From Gigaspora rosea (lineage: Eukaryota > Glomeromycota > Glomeromycetes > Diversisporales > Gigasporaceae), in NCBI GenBank assembly GCA_003550325.1, contig QKWP01000004.1, positions 674,108 to 738,107 of the forward strand: a stretch of DNA of 64,000 nucleotides, written 5' to 3'. Below are positions 1 to 11,922 of this stretch, piece by piece. Each line of letters opens with the position of its first letter. Position 1 is the stretch's first letter. The notes under the pieces were generated by a model. That model was given only the letters and a program-made list of their open reading frames with translations. It was not told where the DNA came from and made no database searches. A program made the translations under genes and the position numbers.

Positions 1-250
1 AGTAAATTCCTTGTTAGTTAAAGGAATATAAAGGAGAGAAGAAGCCATTTTGGTGTGGCACTTAGGCTAGTTTAACATAGCCTCTAGTTTTTAGATTCGT
101 CTTCAAATTAGTGCAGCAGGTTGTGCTTGGGCACCATTAAGGCAGCTGGGTAATATTAGATTTGCAAATTAGGAGTAAACAAGTGTATTATGTAGTGATA
201 TACTTAGTATCTTAATAAAATACTGGTGAAACTGCCTAAGTGAAAAAAAA
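1..250 (+). mobile_element. 3' tail of a LINE/SINE-like retroelement (partial)
   Basis: A short less AT-rich stretch (about 105-165) ends in a run of A at 242-249. It contains gtgcagcagg, gggcaccatt and ggcagctggg. The same word order (gtgcagtagc, gggcaccaat, gggcagcca) lies just upstream of the poly(A) of the retroelement copy ending at 47305, and a more diverged version lies at 19330-19450. This suggests a shared 3' untranslated tail. The 5' part is outside the window and no target duplication can be checked. Confidence 0.4.
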
Positions 251-640
251 GTACTATAATATTGATATTGTTTGCTAATTTTATTCTGATGTATGCAGGG
301 AAATCAAATAAATATACATTTGATTACATTTATCAAAAATTTTCACTTGAGCACAAATGCAAAACATACTATTCAATAACTTAGTATATACAGGCTAATT
401 TTATTGCTCGTTTTTTTATATTATTACTAATTTCTTTAGATGTGTTTTTTCGCTTCGTGTTAGAAAGTTTGAGTGGCTTTTTTTTTAATTTACAATTTAC
501 AAACTACAAACTATGAACTACAAAATATGAACTACCTATTTACCTGTTCAACCTTTTTTTGCTATTTAAAAGCATTAAAAGAAAAAAATTAAATAGCTCA
601 CATTTATAAAAATAGAAAGTGAAGATAGCTTTGAACCTAC
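250..640. other. AT-rich stretch without recognisable gene
   Basis: Short AT-rich sequence with a small direct-repeat patch (variants of tacaaactac and tatgaactac at 490-535). I see no coding, RNA or element boundary here. Confidence 0.5.
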
Positions 641-747
641 TGAAGAATTTTTATGTATTGAATTATAGTAAGTTAACCTTTTTTTGAATTATTTTTAGTT
701 CATCAAAGACATTTCAAATATGTTCTAATTGAACTTGAATAATAGTA

Positions 748-923
748 CAGTCAATCCTCCATAAATGCATATCATCAGAACTATAACTTTTGAGAGCTTG
801 CATTTAGAGAACAATAATAAAAAATGCATTTATAGGAGTTTAGTATATATTTGGGCCAGAAAATTAATATGTATTTAAGGAGGTCATGCACTTAGAGGGG
901 ATACATTTAGGGAGAATCGACTA
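748..923. mobile_element. TA-flanked MITE (Tigger/pogo-like ends) inside the MULE array
   Basis: Ends are inverted repeats: left cagtcaatcctccataaatg, right complement tagtcgattctccctaaatg. TA dinucleotides flank both sides (746-747 and 924-925). A TA duplication with a CAGTC.. start fits Tc1/mariner/pogo-type MITEs. No coding sequence. Related ends occur at 19801-20142 and, less clearly, near 24540-24665, 27950-28066 and 54545-54660. Confidence 0.65.
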
Positions 924-1309
924 TAATAAAGATTCAGTTAATGTAATGGATGAACTAGCAGTTGGCAAACAGTTGACAGTTGGAATAAATTTGATCGTAT
1001 TGAAGTACAGTAAGTTAAACCTTTTTTTCGAATTGCCTTTGATTCAAATTTTTAATATATTTTAATATAGCAATGAGAATTGGATCAGTAATGGCACATT
1101 GTCATTTAAAAATAAATGACACCTTGTCATATGACAAGTCATTTTTGTTATAAAAAAATCATTTATCTTTTTATAACTATACTTGTCATTTATAGTTTAT
1201 ATAATAATTATTCATAATCACATTGATATTTGCATTAATATAAAGAATTTTAAAAATATATATTTAAAATTTCATTACTGCATTATAGTGACATCTATCA
1301 ATAAAGAGC

Positions 1310-1600
1310 CATTAGGATGATTATTTAACATAACCATAAGGAGTTTTTAAAATAGTTATTGATCGCTAACTATAAAAAGCTGCTAGAATGATTATTTAAC
1401 ATTAATCATAAAAAACTATTAGAATGATTATTTAACACAAAAGTTGTTAGAATGCTAACCATAATGAGCTATTAGAATGATTATTTAATACTAATCATAA
1501 AGAGCTGTTAGAATGATTATTTAATGCTAATCATAATGAACTGTTAGAATGATTATTTAACATGAATCATAAAGAGCTATTAGAATGGTTGCTTGATTTG
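1310..1600. repeat. Tandem repeat of about 35-40 bp in the hAT element
   Basis: Units contain gttagaatgattatttaa followed by variants of cataaagagct. About seven degenerate units are visible. The same array is present in inverted orientation in the second copy at about 17185-17480, so it belongs to the element. Confidence 0.75.
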
Positions 1601-2162
1601 ACTATTTTGATTCTCATGTACACTCACATGACTGTCACCTTTATTCGATACTATTGACATTAGAGATCTGAATTTCCAGATTAGTTTATCCCAAATTTGT
1701 ATATATCTTCTTTTCTTTATTTGAAACTTATATTTATTTTTGTATAATTCATTAAATGTTAGTCAATCCATGTAAACTTGATGATTAACGTAAATAGCAC
1801 CTTTTTGTAAAATCTTCATAACACGTTAACGTGTTAGCACGTTTGCATGTTAAGGATTACAGATTATAAACATTTTTGATAGCACATCAACATGTTAAGC
1901 TTAGTAGTAGAGTTAAACAGTATGTTAACGTATCAAATAACACATCAATGTGTCATAAATTAAATTCAAATGTATATAAACAAATGAATTTGACTTCAAT
2001 AAAAAGAGAGACAAATAAAAAGGGGTTCCCTCCGATTTTACTTAAGGAAAATAAAGGATCTAGTGTAGAGCTGAAGAGACCTTTATTCAAGTAAATCAGA
2101 AACTTATCTTCTAGTAACTATTAAAGTTAAATCGGTTAAACATATACGCTCTCCCTTTATTA

Positions 2163-2292
2163 GGGCACTGCCAGAAATCAGCTGATTTAATTTTGGCCAA
2201 AATTTTGACCCCTCCTATTTTAGTCAGGTCTTCATATTAAATTTCCAGTTTTTTAGACCCCCCAGGAAATCAGCTGATTTCTGGCCCTCCCC
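2163..2292. mobile_element. 130-bp Harbinger/Tourist-like MITE inside hAT copy 1
   Basis: Inverted ends gccagaaatcagctgattt (2170-2188) and its complement (2267-2285), with outer ends gggcactgcc and ggccctcccc. TTA flanks both sides (2160-2162 and 2293-2295), as in PIF/Harbinger insertions. The other hAT copy has the unoccupied site at about 16610-16630, which supports a real insertion. Confidence 0.75.
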
Positions 2293-5200
2293 TTAATATT
2301 TTTACTATTTTACATCTCACTTATTATGTAATGGAAATTTGAAAAAGACGTAGATTGTTCACCTATATTTAACAGAAAATTATAACAACAATATAGAAAT
2401 TGGATTTGTTATCACTTGTATACTAAAGTTAATAATAAAATCTGTCAAATATCCATTAAATTGAATATGAAAACAGATAATGGATCCAAGCTCTACTATA
2501 ATAGATTATATACTGTAAAATTGATTAAAAAATGGTTAAATCTAACCTATGATTTAATGGTAAATCTAATATCTAATAGTGATTTAAAAAAAAGGTCGAT
2601 TCAAATATAGATATAAACCAAAAAAGACAATTAAGTATAATTGAAAAAAATGAAGCATGTGACACTAAGGGACCTACTTAAATTATTATATCATTAATAA
2701 ATATGAACTACACTTATTATTATTAATCTATTACGTCAAGAATCGCCCGAATCATTTTTCAATAAGTGAAAATTGAAAAATCACAACTGTAAAGTACTGA
2801 CTCTATGATTGGTACTCGGAGCAATTCATATTATATACAAAGAATAATACCTTTATGCTTTGGAGGATAACCTGTTGGTATAAAACATACTGAAAACTGG
2901 CAAATTTGAAATAACAAAAATGCACACCATATATATTTCAAACTGAGAAGTATTATTAGTTACCAATCCATAGTTGTGATTTCTGTTATATCGTTTAGTT
3001 GATTAATATAATAAAATTATATAGTTAATAACTAGTTGATAACTAGTTAATAACTAACAATTAATTGTAATTGAACCAGTTGATAATAAATCGATTAGTG
3101 TTTAACTTTTTTTAAATTGATTAGTTGAAAAGTTGCCAGCTAGTAGGTTTTTCAACTAACGATTTGGAACACTAAGTCACCCTAACCAGGAATGGTTGTT
3201 AAACTATAAAAAATAAAAAATAACATCTAGGAGCATGGTTTGAGTAATGGTCAAGATTAAGCTTAATTCAATCATAATTTGAAATTACACTTTTGGAAGT
3301 TATTTTGCATTTATACAGAAAGTCCAATTTAGAAATATTAAATAACTCCGATATAGATAGTATCGAATTCAGCTGATTTAATGAATTTTATGATTGTCAA
3401 TAATTATTTTTTGGTAATTTTTTTGATAATAGTAATACTGTTATTTATTTGTTATTTTAATGTTATTTATAAAAATATTTTGTATAACTTGTCATTTTGC
3501 TATGGTTTTGTATAAAATTTTTTTATATTAAATGACATTGTTATTTTAAAATAACATATCATTTATAGTCATTTTCATAAAAATTTTTATGACCTTGTCA
3601 TTTGCCATCACTGAATTGGATTAACATAATAGATGAACTAGCGTTTGGACAAACAGTTAGAAGTTGGGATAAATTTAATAATAATGAATTACAGTAAGTC
3701 TCTTTGAGTTATTTTTAGATCAGAGTTGTTTTAAATATATTATAATTCAGTTTCAATAATAGTAATGAGGGTTTGACTAGTATAATGGATGAATTAGCAG
3801 TTGGGCAAACAGATATCAGTTGGAATGAAATCGACCTTATTGAATTATAGTAAGTTAAGCCTTTTTTTTTATCTTTGATTCAAAGTCATTTCAAATATAT
3901 TCTAACAGAACTTTAATAATAGTAATGAGGATTCGACTAATGTAACAGATGAACTAGCAATTAGACAAATAGTTGGTAGTCAGAATGAATCTGATCATAT
4001 TGAATCACAGTAAGTCAAGCCTTTTTGAATTACTTTTGGTTCAAAGCCATTTCAAATCTTTTTTCATTGAATTTCAATCATAGTGATAAAAATTTAGCTA
4101 ACATAATGGATGGACCAGTAGTTTAACAAATATTTGGAAGTTGGAATAAACTTGACTATTTCATATCTTTTTATCCAAAATTACAAAATTTTGTGAACAT
4201 TATACATGAATCAGAATATAGTGATAGAATTTGTTGAAGCCGCCGATATGCTTGTGAGCATCAGGATCATAATGGTACAAACAAAACTAGTATAGCTAAA
4301 AATCAATGACAAACATGAAGTAAATAAATTGGATATTACTACAAGTTCATGCTAGTTGTTCGAAAACAACAGGCATATTAAAAATTAATTCTGTCTGTTT
4401 GAACCATAATGATCACCAAATAAGGAATGAAACTAATAAGTTTGCTTTAAAATATCAAACATTTTCTGAAACATATCAAAATTTGGACTAAAATTGGAAA
4501 TATCAATATAAGAACACAAATTAAATGCTAGTAAAGCAATATTCAGATGTTTTCTTTTTGTTTCAAGACCTTTTAAATTTATCCAGAGTTTCAAGCAACA
4601 AAATTGTGTTAAATATGAGGCAGCCACCTTACTTAATGACCTTTTAGAATGTAAATTCAAAGATAGTAGTTGGATTGTAAGTTGGAAAATTGATCCTGCC
4701 AATAATTCTTTTACCTTATTATTTTGGATATCGCCTGAACAATATGATTTATATATATGATACCAAGATGTTGTTCAACATAACAACACTTATTCTACCA
4801 ACTGATTTAAAATAGCATTAGGCTTTTTTTTAATAGTGGACAATAACAATAGGTCTTGTTTAATAGGACAAGCCCTTATGAATAACAAAATAGTTGAAAG
4901 CTACAAATGAGTTTTTCAAACTTTAATAGCAAATACTAATATCACGTCTTTAACTTTAATAAAAACAATGATCTTGCTATTAATACTCCTAATATATACT
5001 ATTTCCATTGTATATACCATGTAGAGCAGAATTTAATAAGAAATTTAAAAGGAAAATTAGGTATACATTATGATGAATTTTCTAAAGACAGGTACCAAAT
5101 GTGTAATTTACTTTTATATTAACAATTCAATTTTTTATGGCATAAACTTTTATCAAAATTTCCTAATGCTGCACCATATTTTAATTATGCTCTCTATAAT

Positions 5201-6141
5201 GAAAAAATATTGGGTTTTTTGTTATGTTTTTAAAGTTTTTACTACTGGCATGCAGTTGACTTAGCAAGTTGAAGGCCAAAATGCTATTATCAAGACCTCA
5301 GTAAATAGTGGTATATCTTTGATTAATTTTGAAAAAGCACATTAATGAGCAAATTAATTGTGTATTTACTTTAGTCCAATATAAAAATTGCTTATTCAGT
5401 TATGGGATCTACACTTGTTTATACTAGTTGTGAATTTTCACCTGATATTGATAAATGGATTAGTTCCTATCTAACACCAGCTTCATTATCTATGCAGCAG
5501 CAGGAAATTGCTCAAGCCATATGGTATATATCATAACATGTTAATCATTTTTAGAAGTTGTGATTACAATTTGACCAGTTTAACTTACTGAACAAACTGA
5601 ACAAACTAAACAATCAGACTCAAATGAAGGTTTTAATAGCTTTGTTGATGATTTTATAGATGCACTGCTACTTTGATTAAAGAGTTAATACTATTTGCAA
5701 AAGTAGATTCAATCTGTGAAGTTTGGAAAGTTACTCGACATAGATGCAATACAAAAAATTATATCTTATTGTTTAAAGATAATTTGTAAATACTTATATA
5801 TATGTTTTAATCTAATTCAATATGGTTTAGTTTGTAGACATTTTTTCAAAGTTATGACTATGTCCAACTATGCTACTTTCTATATTATACTAATCTCAAG
5901 GAGATGTTATACAGACAAAAAACATATTGAACTTGAATCGGAAACAAAAAAATACTCTTTTATTATTGGATTGAGTAGCACAGAAACTTTGATTATATTA
6001 AACAAACTTTTCCTGACTTGTTTTTTCAACTACCGAATATTTCTTTTAGTGATATTCATGCTAAAGTTAATCATTGTAAAGCCTATATAACAGTTAATAG
6101 ATTATCAAAGAAGGCTATTCAGATTGGATTAGATACTAATA

Positions 6142-6293
6142 AGTGGAGTGACAAAAATCAGGTGATTTTTTAGGAGGGGGAGAAAGTAAAAAAAGTTGAA
6201 ATTATATATAAGAACCTGACTATATATATTAAAGAAAAGGAAAAGGGTGTAGGCCTCTGATAAAAAATAATCAGGTGATTAATGACATGGCCC
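6142..6293. mobile_element. Possible small MITE in the 3' part of the MULE pseudogene
   Basis: The MULE reading (..LDTNKWSDK) stops at about 6155 and resumes near 6297 (NHAIQKFENF..). Between them is non-coding sequence with aatcaggtgatt at both ends and a ggccct end, resembling the MITE at 2163-2292. I could not define a clean target duplication, so the boundaries are approximate. Confidence 0.4.
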
Positions 6294-6659
6294 TAATCAT
6301 GCAATACAAAAATTTGAAAACTTTATAAATGGTTTTATAAATAAGTATGCACCAAAAAGCAAAGAAAAAGTGATTCAAAAAAGAAATATAAGACAACATG
6401 AATATGAAGATAAAGCATAGGTTCTAGTTCTAGTAACAAAGAAAATGCTATTATAGTTAAAAATCCATTAGTAAATTCAAAAAGGGTGCTTTATAAAAAA
6501 AGTGGTTTAAAGGGTCTAATAAACCAGAAAAAAGCATGTGTCTGGTACTAAATAACGGTCGGAAATACAAAAAGCCAAAAAACAAACACAATGTCAACAA
6601 TACCAGAATACTGAACATAACAGAGCTGGTTGTAAAGCATGGCATAAATAACAAGGTAT

Positions 6660-7078
6660 TTTATATTCATATTGAAAATAGTTGACAATTAGATTGTTGT
6701 CCAGAGCCGAAATTGATTTTTGAAAAAGGCCTATTTCGTCTTCATTAGAAAAAATTAAACTTTTTTATAAGGAAGATCAAATAAAATTTATATAGGTATG
6801 TTCCTTATAATTTCGTCTATTCAAAAAAAGTACCAAATAATTTCGTCTTTCAAATAAAATAGGTCAAAAACAATTTCGTCTTCAAATTTTAATTTCGAGT
6901 TTTAGAACCCGAAATGCTTTCGTTCTCATGTATAGTCTGGAGCAAAGCAAAGGACCTTTAGTTTCTATGTATTGTAATACAAAAGTTACTTTCTTGATGC
7001 ATCACATATTAAAATATCAAAAAGCAACTTTGCACTTTCTGTCTGTTCACTCACATAATTTTTAAATTCTTTTTAATT
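6660..7078. other. AT-rich sequence with scattered atttcgtctt words
   Basis: The word aatttcgtctt (with taatttcgtcta-type variants) recurs about four times between 6735 and 6885 at irregular spacing. No gene, terminal repeats or RNA structure recognised. Confidence 0.4.
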
Positions 7079-7728
7079 GGCCAATTTATGAAATTGATAA
7101 TAACTTTTGATCCACTAGTCCATTTTGGATAAATTAACTACCAAAATGTTTGTCTTGATGAGATGATTCTAACAAGTCAAAAATCATTAAAATCCAATTA
7201 CAGGATCTCAAGATCATTTATTTCTAAGTAAATTTCTTTACTATTAAATAACTTTTGATTTACAGGGTTGTTTTGGATGATTTATTCACCAAAATGTTCA
7301 TCTTAGTGAGATGATTCTAACAAGCCCAAAATTGTCAAATTCCAATTACAGGATCCAAAGATCAATAAAGATTTATCAATCATTTAATCAAATTGATTTT
7401 TATATATAAAATCAATTTGATTAAATGATTGATAAATTTTTATTGATCTTTGGATCCTGTAATTGAAATTTAATGATTTTGGGCTTGTTAAAATTGTCTT
7501 ACTGAGACAAACATTTTGGTGGTTAAATCATCCAAAACAGCCTAGTGGATCAAAAGTTATTCAATAGTAAAGAAATTTACTTAGCAATGAACGATCTTGG
7601 GATCATGTAATTGGATTTTGACGATTTTGGGCTTGTTAGAATCATCTCATCAAGATAAACATTTTAATAGTTAAATCATCCAAAACAGACTGGTGGATTA
7701 AAAGTTATTATTAATTCCATAAATTAGA
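7079..7728. repeat. ~650-bp palindromic (foldback) element
   Basis: The left arm (ccaatttatgaaattgataa.., 7079 onward) is matched by the complement of the right arm (ending near 7728). The arms meet around 7395 in an AT-rich centre (tttttatatataaaa). Inside each arm, words such as gatgattctaacaag and tccaattacaggatc recur, so smaller nested hairpins exist. No coding potential. Confidence 0.8.
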
Positions 7729-8463
7729 ACATATATAAAATTTATAGTACAAGAAATAAAATTGAGTTTTAGATAACAATGCTATGCTTTTATTTAGTAA
7801 ATAGCAAACTTTTTTAATTATTATATTTATATAAATATTTAGCTCTGAACAAATAATGCTATGCATTTACCTAGTTTAATAGTAGGTCTGGTGAACTTCT
7901 AATGTTAAATATTAGATATTATTCGTTGCTTATTACGCATATATTAATATAATAAATAGTATATTGAGTTGTATCTGTTCTGATTAGTTGCAATTTAATA
8001 TATTTATTTCTTGTTTCGCTATATATTATATTGTATACTTAATTGAATATACAAACCATAAAATTAATATTGAAAGAATAGTTTTATAATATTATAACAG
8101 TATATAGTTATTTAAGTATTTAAAGCAATTCATTGGTACTCAAAATAGTTTAGAGACTTTCTTTGAAAGAGTAGAGTCAATTTTTATTTATATGTTCTGT
8201 ATTAAATAGTGTAGAGAAAGTAAATATAAGTAAAATTATATTATGTATATATATACGTATGTACAGCAAATTTTTTTAGCATTATATAGCTAATAGTATT
8301 GTATAGTACATACATATACACACATATGTGTACATACATTGCCACTGAAAATTCTATTCACATGTAACCAACAACAAATTTGATAAGTTTTTTTATATTA
8401 GTTTAGATAGTTATATAGTAAAATTGCTTTTTATTAATGTGTGCAAGGTTCAATTTTATCTGT
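7728..8463. other. AT-rich spacer
   Basis: Very AT-rich, with TA/CA dinucleotide-rich patches (8240-8340, including tatgtatatatatacgtatg). I see nothing else in it. Confidence 0.5.
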
Positions 8464-8466
8464 TTA

Positions 8467-8996
8467 GGGGGTATCCATAAATAACGTTATGTACCCCTCA
8501 TAGTAGCTCTGGACCTCCCCCTCTACTATATAAAAAAATTTTTCAAAATCCGTATGTTTATATATAAAATTTTACAAAAAACTTGAATATATTATGATCC
8601 AGTGGTCCAATCTGGATGATTTTGGTACCATTTGATTCGTCTCTATAAGACGAATCCAATGGTACCAAACTCATTTCATTTGGATCACTGTATTATGTTT
8701 ATTAACGAAATACTATTGATTTTATAGTAATTTTATAAGAAAACATAATAACCAATAGTATTTCGTTAATAAAACGTGGCCCAGTAGTACAAATCAAATG
8801 AAATTGGTACCATTTGAATCCTCTCCTCGAGACGATTCGAATGGTACCAAAATCATCCAATTTGGACCACTGGATCAAGTTTTAAACAAATTTTAATAAA
8901 AAAATTACATTATGTTGGGGGGACCCCCTACATAGTGGAAAATCATTATATTTTGGGGGACCCCCCTCAGACATAACGTTATTTATGGATGCTCCC
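8467..8996. mobile_element. Harbinger-like MITE family GGGGGCATCCATAAATAACG, copy 1
   Basis: Left end gggggtatccataaataacg and the complement of the right end gggagcatccataaataacg are inverted repeats. TTA flanks both sides (8464-8466, 8997-8999). The interior holds two hairpins built on ggtaccattcgattcgtctc-like arms and a central palindrome around aatactattg. Second copy at 20514-21049. Confidence 0.75.
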
Positions 8997-9221
8997 TTAA
9001 TTTCTTGTTTGTATAACATTATACCTGTTCTTATTAAAATCTTATGAATCATATATAGGTAGGATTGTATTGTTGCTACAAATATAGATTACGTAATGCA
9101 GGTATATGTACCTTTGGGTACATGTATATAATTCCAAAAATTTAAAAAAAAAGTAAAAAAATTAAAATACATGCGATCGACTTTGATTGGTTGATCATAG
9201 GGTCACCATGGCAATAGGTAT

Positions 9222-9972
9222 TTTGATTTTTTTCTAACTTTGAGCGAAGATATCATACCAACCATTTGACTAAATTCAATGAACTTTTTTTATTTGAATT
9301 CTATAAAATTATAGAATTCAAATAAAAAAAAAGTTTTTCGAATTTGATCAGATGGTTGTCAAGATATCTTTGCTCAAAGTCAAAGAAAAATCAAAATGCC
9401 TATTAAAGAAAAAGCTGTACCAAAGTTTTTTTAAAATTTTGAGCAAAGATATCTTGACAATAGTTTAACCAAATTCAATGAAATTTTTTTTATTTAAATT
9501 TTATGAATTTATAGAATTTAAATAAAAAAAATTCATTGAATTTGATCAGATAGTTGTCAAGATATTTTTGCTCAAAGTTTTAAAAAACTTTGGCACAGCT
9601 TTTATTTTGATAACATTTTGATTTTTCTCTAACTTTGAGCAAAGATATCCTGACAATCATTTGACCAAATTCAGTAAAGTTTTTTTTATTTGAATTCTAT
9701 GAATTTATAGAATTCAAATAAAAAAAAGCTTATTAAATTTGGTCAGATGGTTGTTAAGATATCTTTACTCAGAGTTTTAAAAAACTTTAGTGCAGCTTTA
9801 TTTTGATAGATATTTTGATTTTTTCTAACTTTGAGCAAAGGTATTCTGACAACCATTTGACTAAATTTAATAAACTTTTTTTATTTGAATTCTATAAATT
9901 TATAGAATGCAAATAAAAAATATTCATTGAATTTAGTCAAATGGTTGGCAAGATATTTTTGCTTAAAGATTT
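9222..9972. repeat. Array of four consecutive hairpins
   Basis: Four successive inverted repeats of roughly 170-190 bp are centred on AT words like gaattctataaattataga (near 9300, 9500, 9705 and 9895). The arms carry tttgagcaaagatatc and its complement, and ttgaccaaattcaatgaa-like words. The hairpins are related to each other in tandem. Non-coding. A single similar hairpin forms the MITE at 60775-61032. Confidence 0.75.
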
Positions 9973-10060
9973 ACAATTTTTAATTTTTGATAGGGGTATA
10001 AATATCAAAAATGGATGGTACAAATATCAATTCTCTATATAAAGTCTAATTTTTACTAAG

Positions 10061-10358
10061 AGGTTCCTGGAATCTAGTACAGAGGTTATACTTTATTTTT
10101 TTAGCAAAACCTCTAAAATTTAAGAAGCAAAAAAATAGTTTTTGGCAATTATCTTAGTATTTAGTAAACCAATTTGAATAAACTTTTTTTTAAAATGAAG
10201 TTCTTAGTGAGATGCATCTAATAAAAAAAAAAGTTTATTTAATTCTAATCACTAGATCAAAAGTTATTTAAATAAATATAGGTTTGTTATTTTTAGCAAA
10301 TTAGGGTAAAATTAGCCAAAATCCAGTTATAATTTATCTAAAAGATGTTTGGGGTCCT
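10061..10358 (+). mobile_element. MITE family D (AGGACCCCAGACAT ends), copy 1
   Basis: One of four copies of a ~290-bp sequence. Shared internal words include aaaatttaagaagcaaaaa, ttggcaattatctta, aaaatgaagctcctagtgag and ttattcaattctgattactg. The right end (gtttggggtcct) is the inverted repeat of the canonical left end; the left end here is diverged. Other copies: 18749-19044, 21801-22089, and reversed at 63530-63736. Confidence 0.75.
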
Positions 10359-10937
10359 TTATTAAGTAAATTTCAAAAGTATTATTAAATAAATTTGTTC
10401 AAAATGACTAATGTATCGGAGGGCTATACCAGTAATACAAGTAGAATTGGCAGAAAAAACTAAAACCAGAGGGTTTAAATAGGCAATCCTCTAGTTGAGT
10501 TGCTGATATTAGCTAGTATAGAACCTTTGAGTAGACTATTTCAATTAGACAACCAAAAGTTGTATGTGTGGCTAGTTGTATCCTCAACTATGTAACAAGT
10601 GTTAGGTGCTCATAGAGGTTCTTTTGATCTACATGCTTGAATAAAAATTTATTATCTATAGTGAGACTTTAAAATAAAAAAAAAATAAATAAATAAATTT
10701 GTTTAAAATATCAAAATACACTTACAATAAAAATTTGGTAGTATTTGGTCAACTTTTTATTAGTAATATTTTCAAATTTTCAAAAAATTAAACAATCTGA
10801 AAATACCATATATTTCTGCAAATAAGCTACAGTTATAGAAAGGTTTTAGTTAATTTTGGTAGAAATTAGTTAAAAAATTAGAACTTAATAAGGAAATTTT
10901 GTAATAACTGTATTAGTAATATTGATATGCGAAATTA

Positions 10938-11056
10938 ATATGCGATGACACTCAATGACACTTAGCGATGCTTAACAATGCTTAGCAACACTTAACAATG
11001 CTTAGTGATGCTTAGTGACGCTTAACGATGCTTAATGATACTTAGTGACACTTAGC
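10938..11056. repeat. 10-bp minisatellite (cttagcgatg)n
   Basis: About eleven consecutive 10-bp units, variants of acttagcgat and gcttaacaat, run in register. Sequence on both sides is unrelated AT-rich DNA. No open reading frame uses it. Confidence 0.85.
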
Positions 11057-11251
11057 TTAATAGATATATAAACCCATCTTATTTCCCTTAGTTTTAAACA
11101 GATTCAGACATTGTATTTTATCTTTACCTTTATATTAATTACTTTCCTCTATATTTATTAATAAACTCTTGGGATTTCTAAGGAACAGACACCTTGGAAT
11201 AGCCCTTTTGTTAATAAATTAATAAACTGTCTATTATCTCTTGTTGTTTTA

Positions 11252-11920
11252 TCCCTTAAACCGCCCAGTTTTAGCAGGCAAATTTGGCTATTTAAATTTT
11301 ATAAATTCATATCTGATCTATTTTTTTAAAAAATCAAAATATTTTATAATTTTTTTTAAATAAAAACTATGATTATATACTATTTAAAACTTCTTTTTAT
11401 TTGCTTAATATTTATAAAAAATTTGAAGTTGCTTATAAAAGAAAATTTTATAATTTTTTAAAAAATTTTTAATTTTAAAAATTTTTTCTGTTTTTTTAGT
11501 TTTACTTAATAAAAATATAAGATAGACCCCCTATTACCTTAATCCAAAGTTGTAGACTATTTAAAATTATACTACTTTTATAGTAATTTTATTATTAAAA
11601 CTTTTACAACTTATTAAGCAAAATTTGAACTTTACTTAATAGTAACTACAAAATTCTCTTCGGGAACATATAAAATTTTAAGAACCTTTTTAAAATTTTA
11701 ATAGTAAAACTAAAAAAATAAGTTTTATTAAAAATATAATATCTTTATCAAAATTAAAGATAGAATGATAAAATTTAAATATATTATATATAAAAGGAAT
11801 ATCTTTAATTTTATTCAATAAATAGGGGGGTCAAGCTTAAATAAATTTTAAGAAAACTCAAAAAAACTTTTTTAAAAATAATTTTAGCAGGCAAATTTGC
11901 CTGCTAGACGGTTTAAGGGA
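11252..11920. mobile_element. TA-flanked MITE family TCCCTTAAACCG, copy 1
   Basis: Left tcccttaaaccgcccag.. and right ..ctagacggtttaaggga are inverted. TA flanks both sides (11250-11251 and 11921-11922). Just inside each end is gcaggcaaatttg. Interior is extremely AT-rich and non-coding. A relative with the same gcaggcaaatttgcctg module lies at 53870-54513. TA duplication suggests a Tc1/mariner-mobilised element. Confidence 0.75.
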
Positions 11921-11922
11921 TA

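Larger units (their letters stand above)
1086..3613 (+). mobile_element. Non-autonomous hAT element, copy 1 (2528 bp)
   Basis: Starts cagtaatggcacattgtcat and ends atgaccttgtcatttgccatcactg, so termini are cagtgatggca-type inverted repeats. The 8-bp direct duplication aattggat flanks it perfectly (1078-1085 and 3614-3621). An 8-bp duplication and CAGTG ends fit hAT elements. The inside has no long reading frame; two short open stretches (72 and 64 codons) match nothing I know. It carries a tandem repeat at about 1310-1600 and a 130-bp MITE at 2163-2292. The inverted second copy lies at 15297-17824. Confidence 0.85.
640..4150 (+). repeat. Tandem array of ~160-bp exon+intron units in the MULE/FAR1 gene
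   Basis: Five near-identical 5' splice-site words (gtaagt) occur at 668, 1010, 3694, 3850 and 4010. After subtracting the MITE at 748-923 and the hAT element at 1086-3613 with their duplications, the spacing is about 164, 148, 156 and 160 bp. Each unit has a short exon-like segment (aataatagtaatgag, then gatgaactagcagttgg, then agttggaat) followed by gtaagt, a T-rich stretch and a candidate acceptor such as ttctaacag. Several units stay open in the same frame up to the donor, for example the one ending at 4009. The last, degenerate unit near 4108 leads into the FAR1-like domain. Confidence 0.7.
640..6655 (+). pseudogene. FAR1/MULE-type (Mutator) transposase pseudogene with insertions
   Basis: Fragments in several frames read in order as a FAR1-like/MULE protein. 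There is an N-terminal segment with repeats of the type DELAVGQT..SWNE (about 930-4150). A FAR1-like DNA-binding region follows (4150-4430), with readable pieces such as RRYACEH, VHASCSKTTG and LNHNDH. Next come scattered transposase-core pieces (4690-5270), for example NWKIDPANNSFT and ISPEQYDLY. A SWIM-type finger with VCRHFFKVM lies near 5832. A C-terminal CCHC knuckle lies at 6592-6633 with spacing C-x2-Y-x4-H-x4-C, so the second Cys is replaced by Tyr. In life such proteins cut and paste Mutator elements or act as domesticated DNA binders. Many stops and frameshifts, a 2.5-kb hAT element, a TA-flanked MITE and probably a third MITE break it. Family call is fairly secure; catalytic residues could not be located. 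Confidence 0.75.

Noticed and set aside
1876-2610. Two short frames inside hAT copy 1 as remnants of a transposase
   Set aside because: No hAT or BED motif, and corresponding frames are not preserved in the second copy.
640-4150. CRISPR-like reading of the regularly spaced repeats
   Set aside because: Units are ~160 bp, contain splice signals and protein-like frames, and have no short identical repeat with unique spacers.
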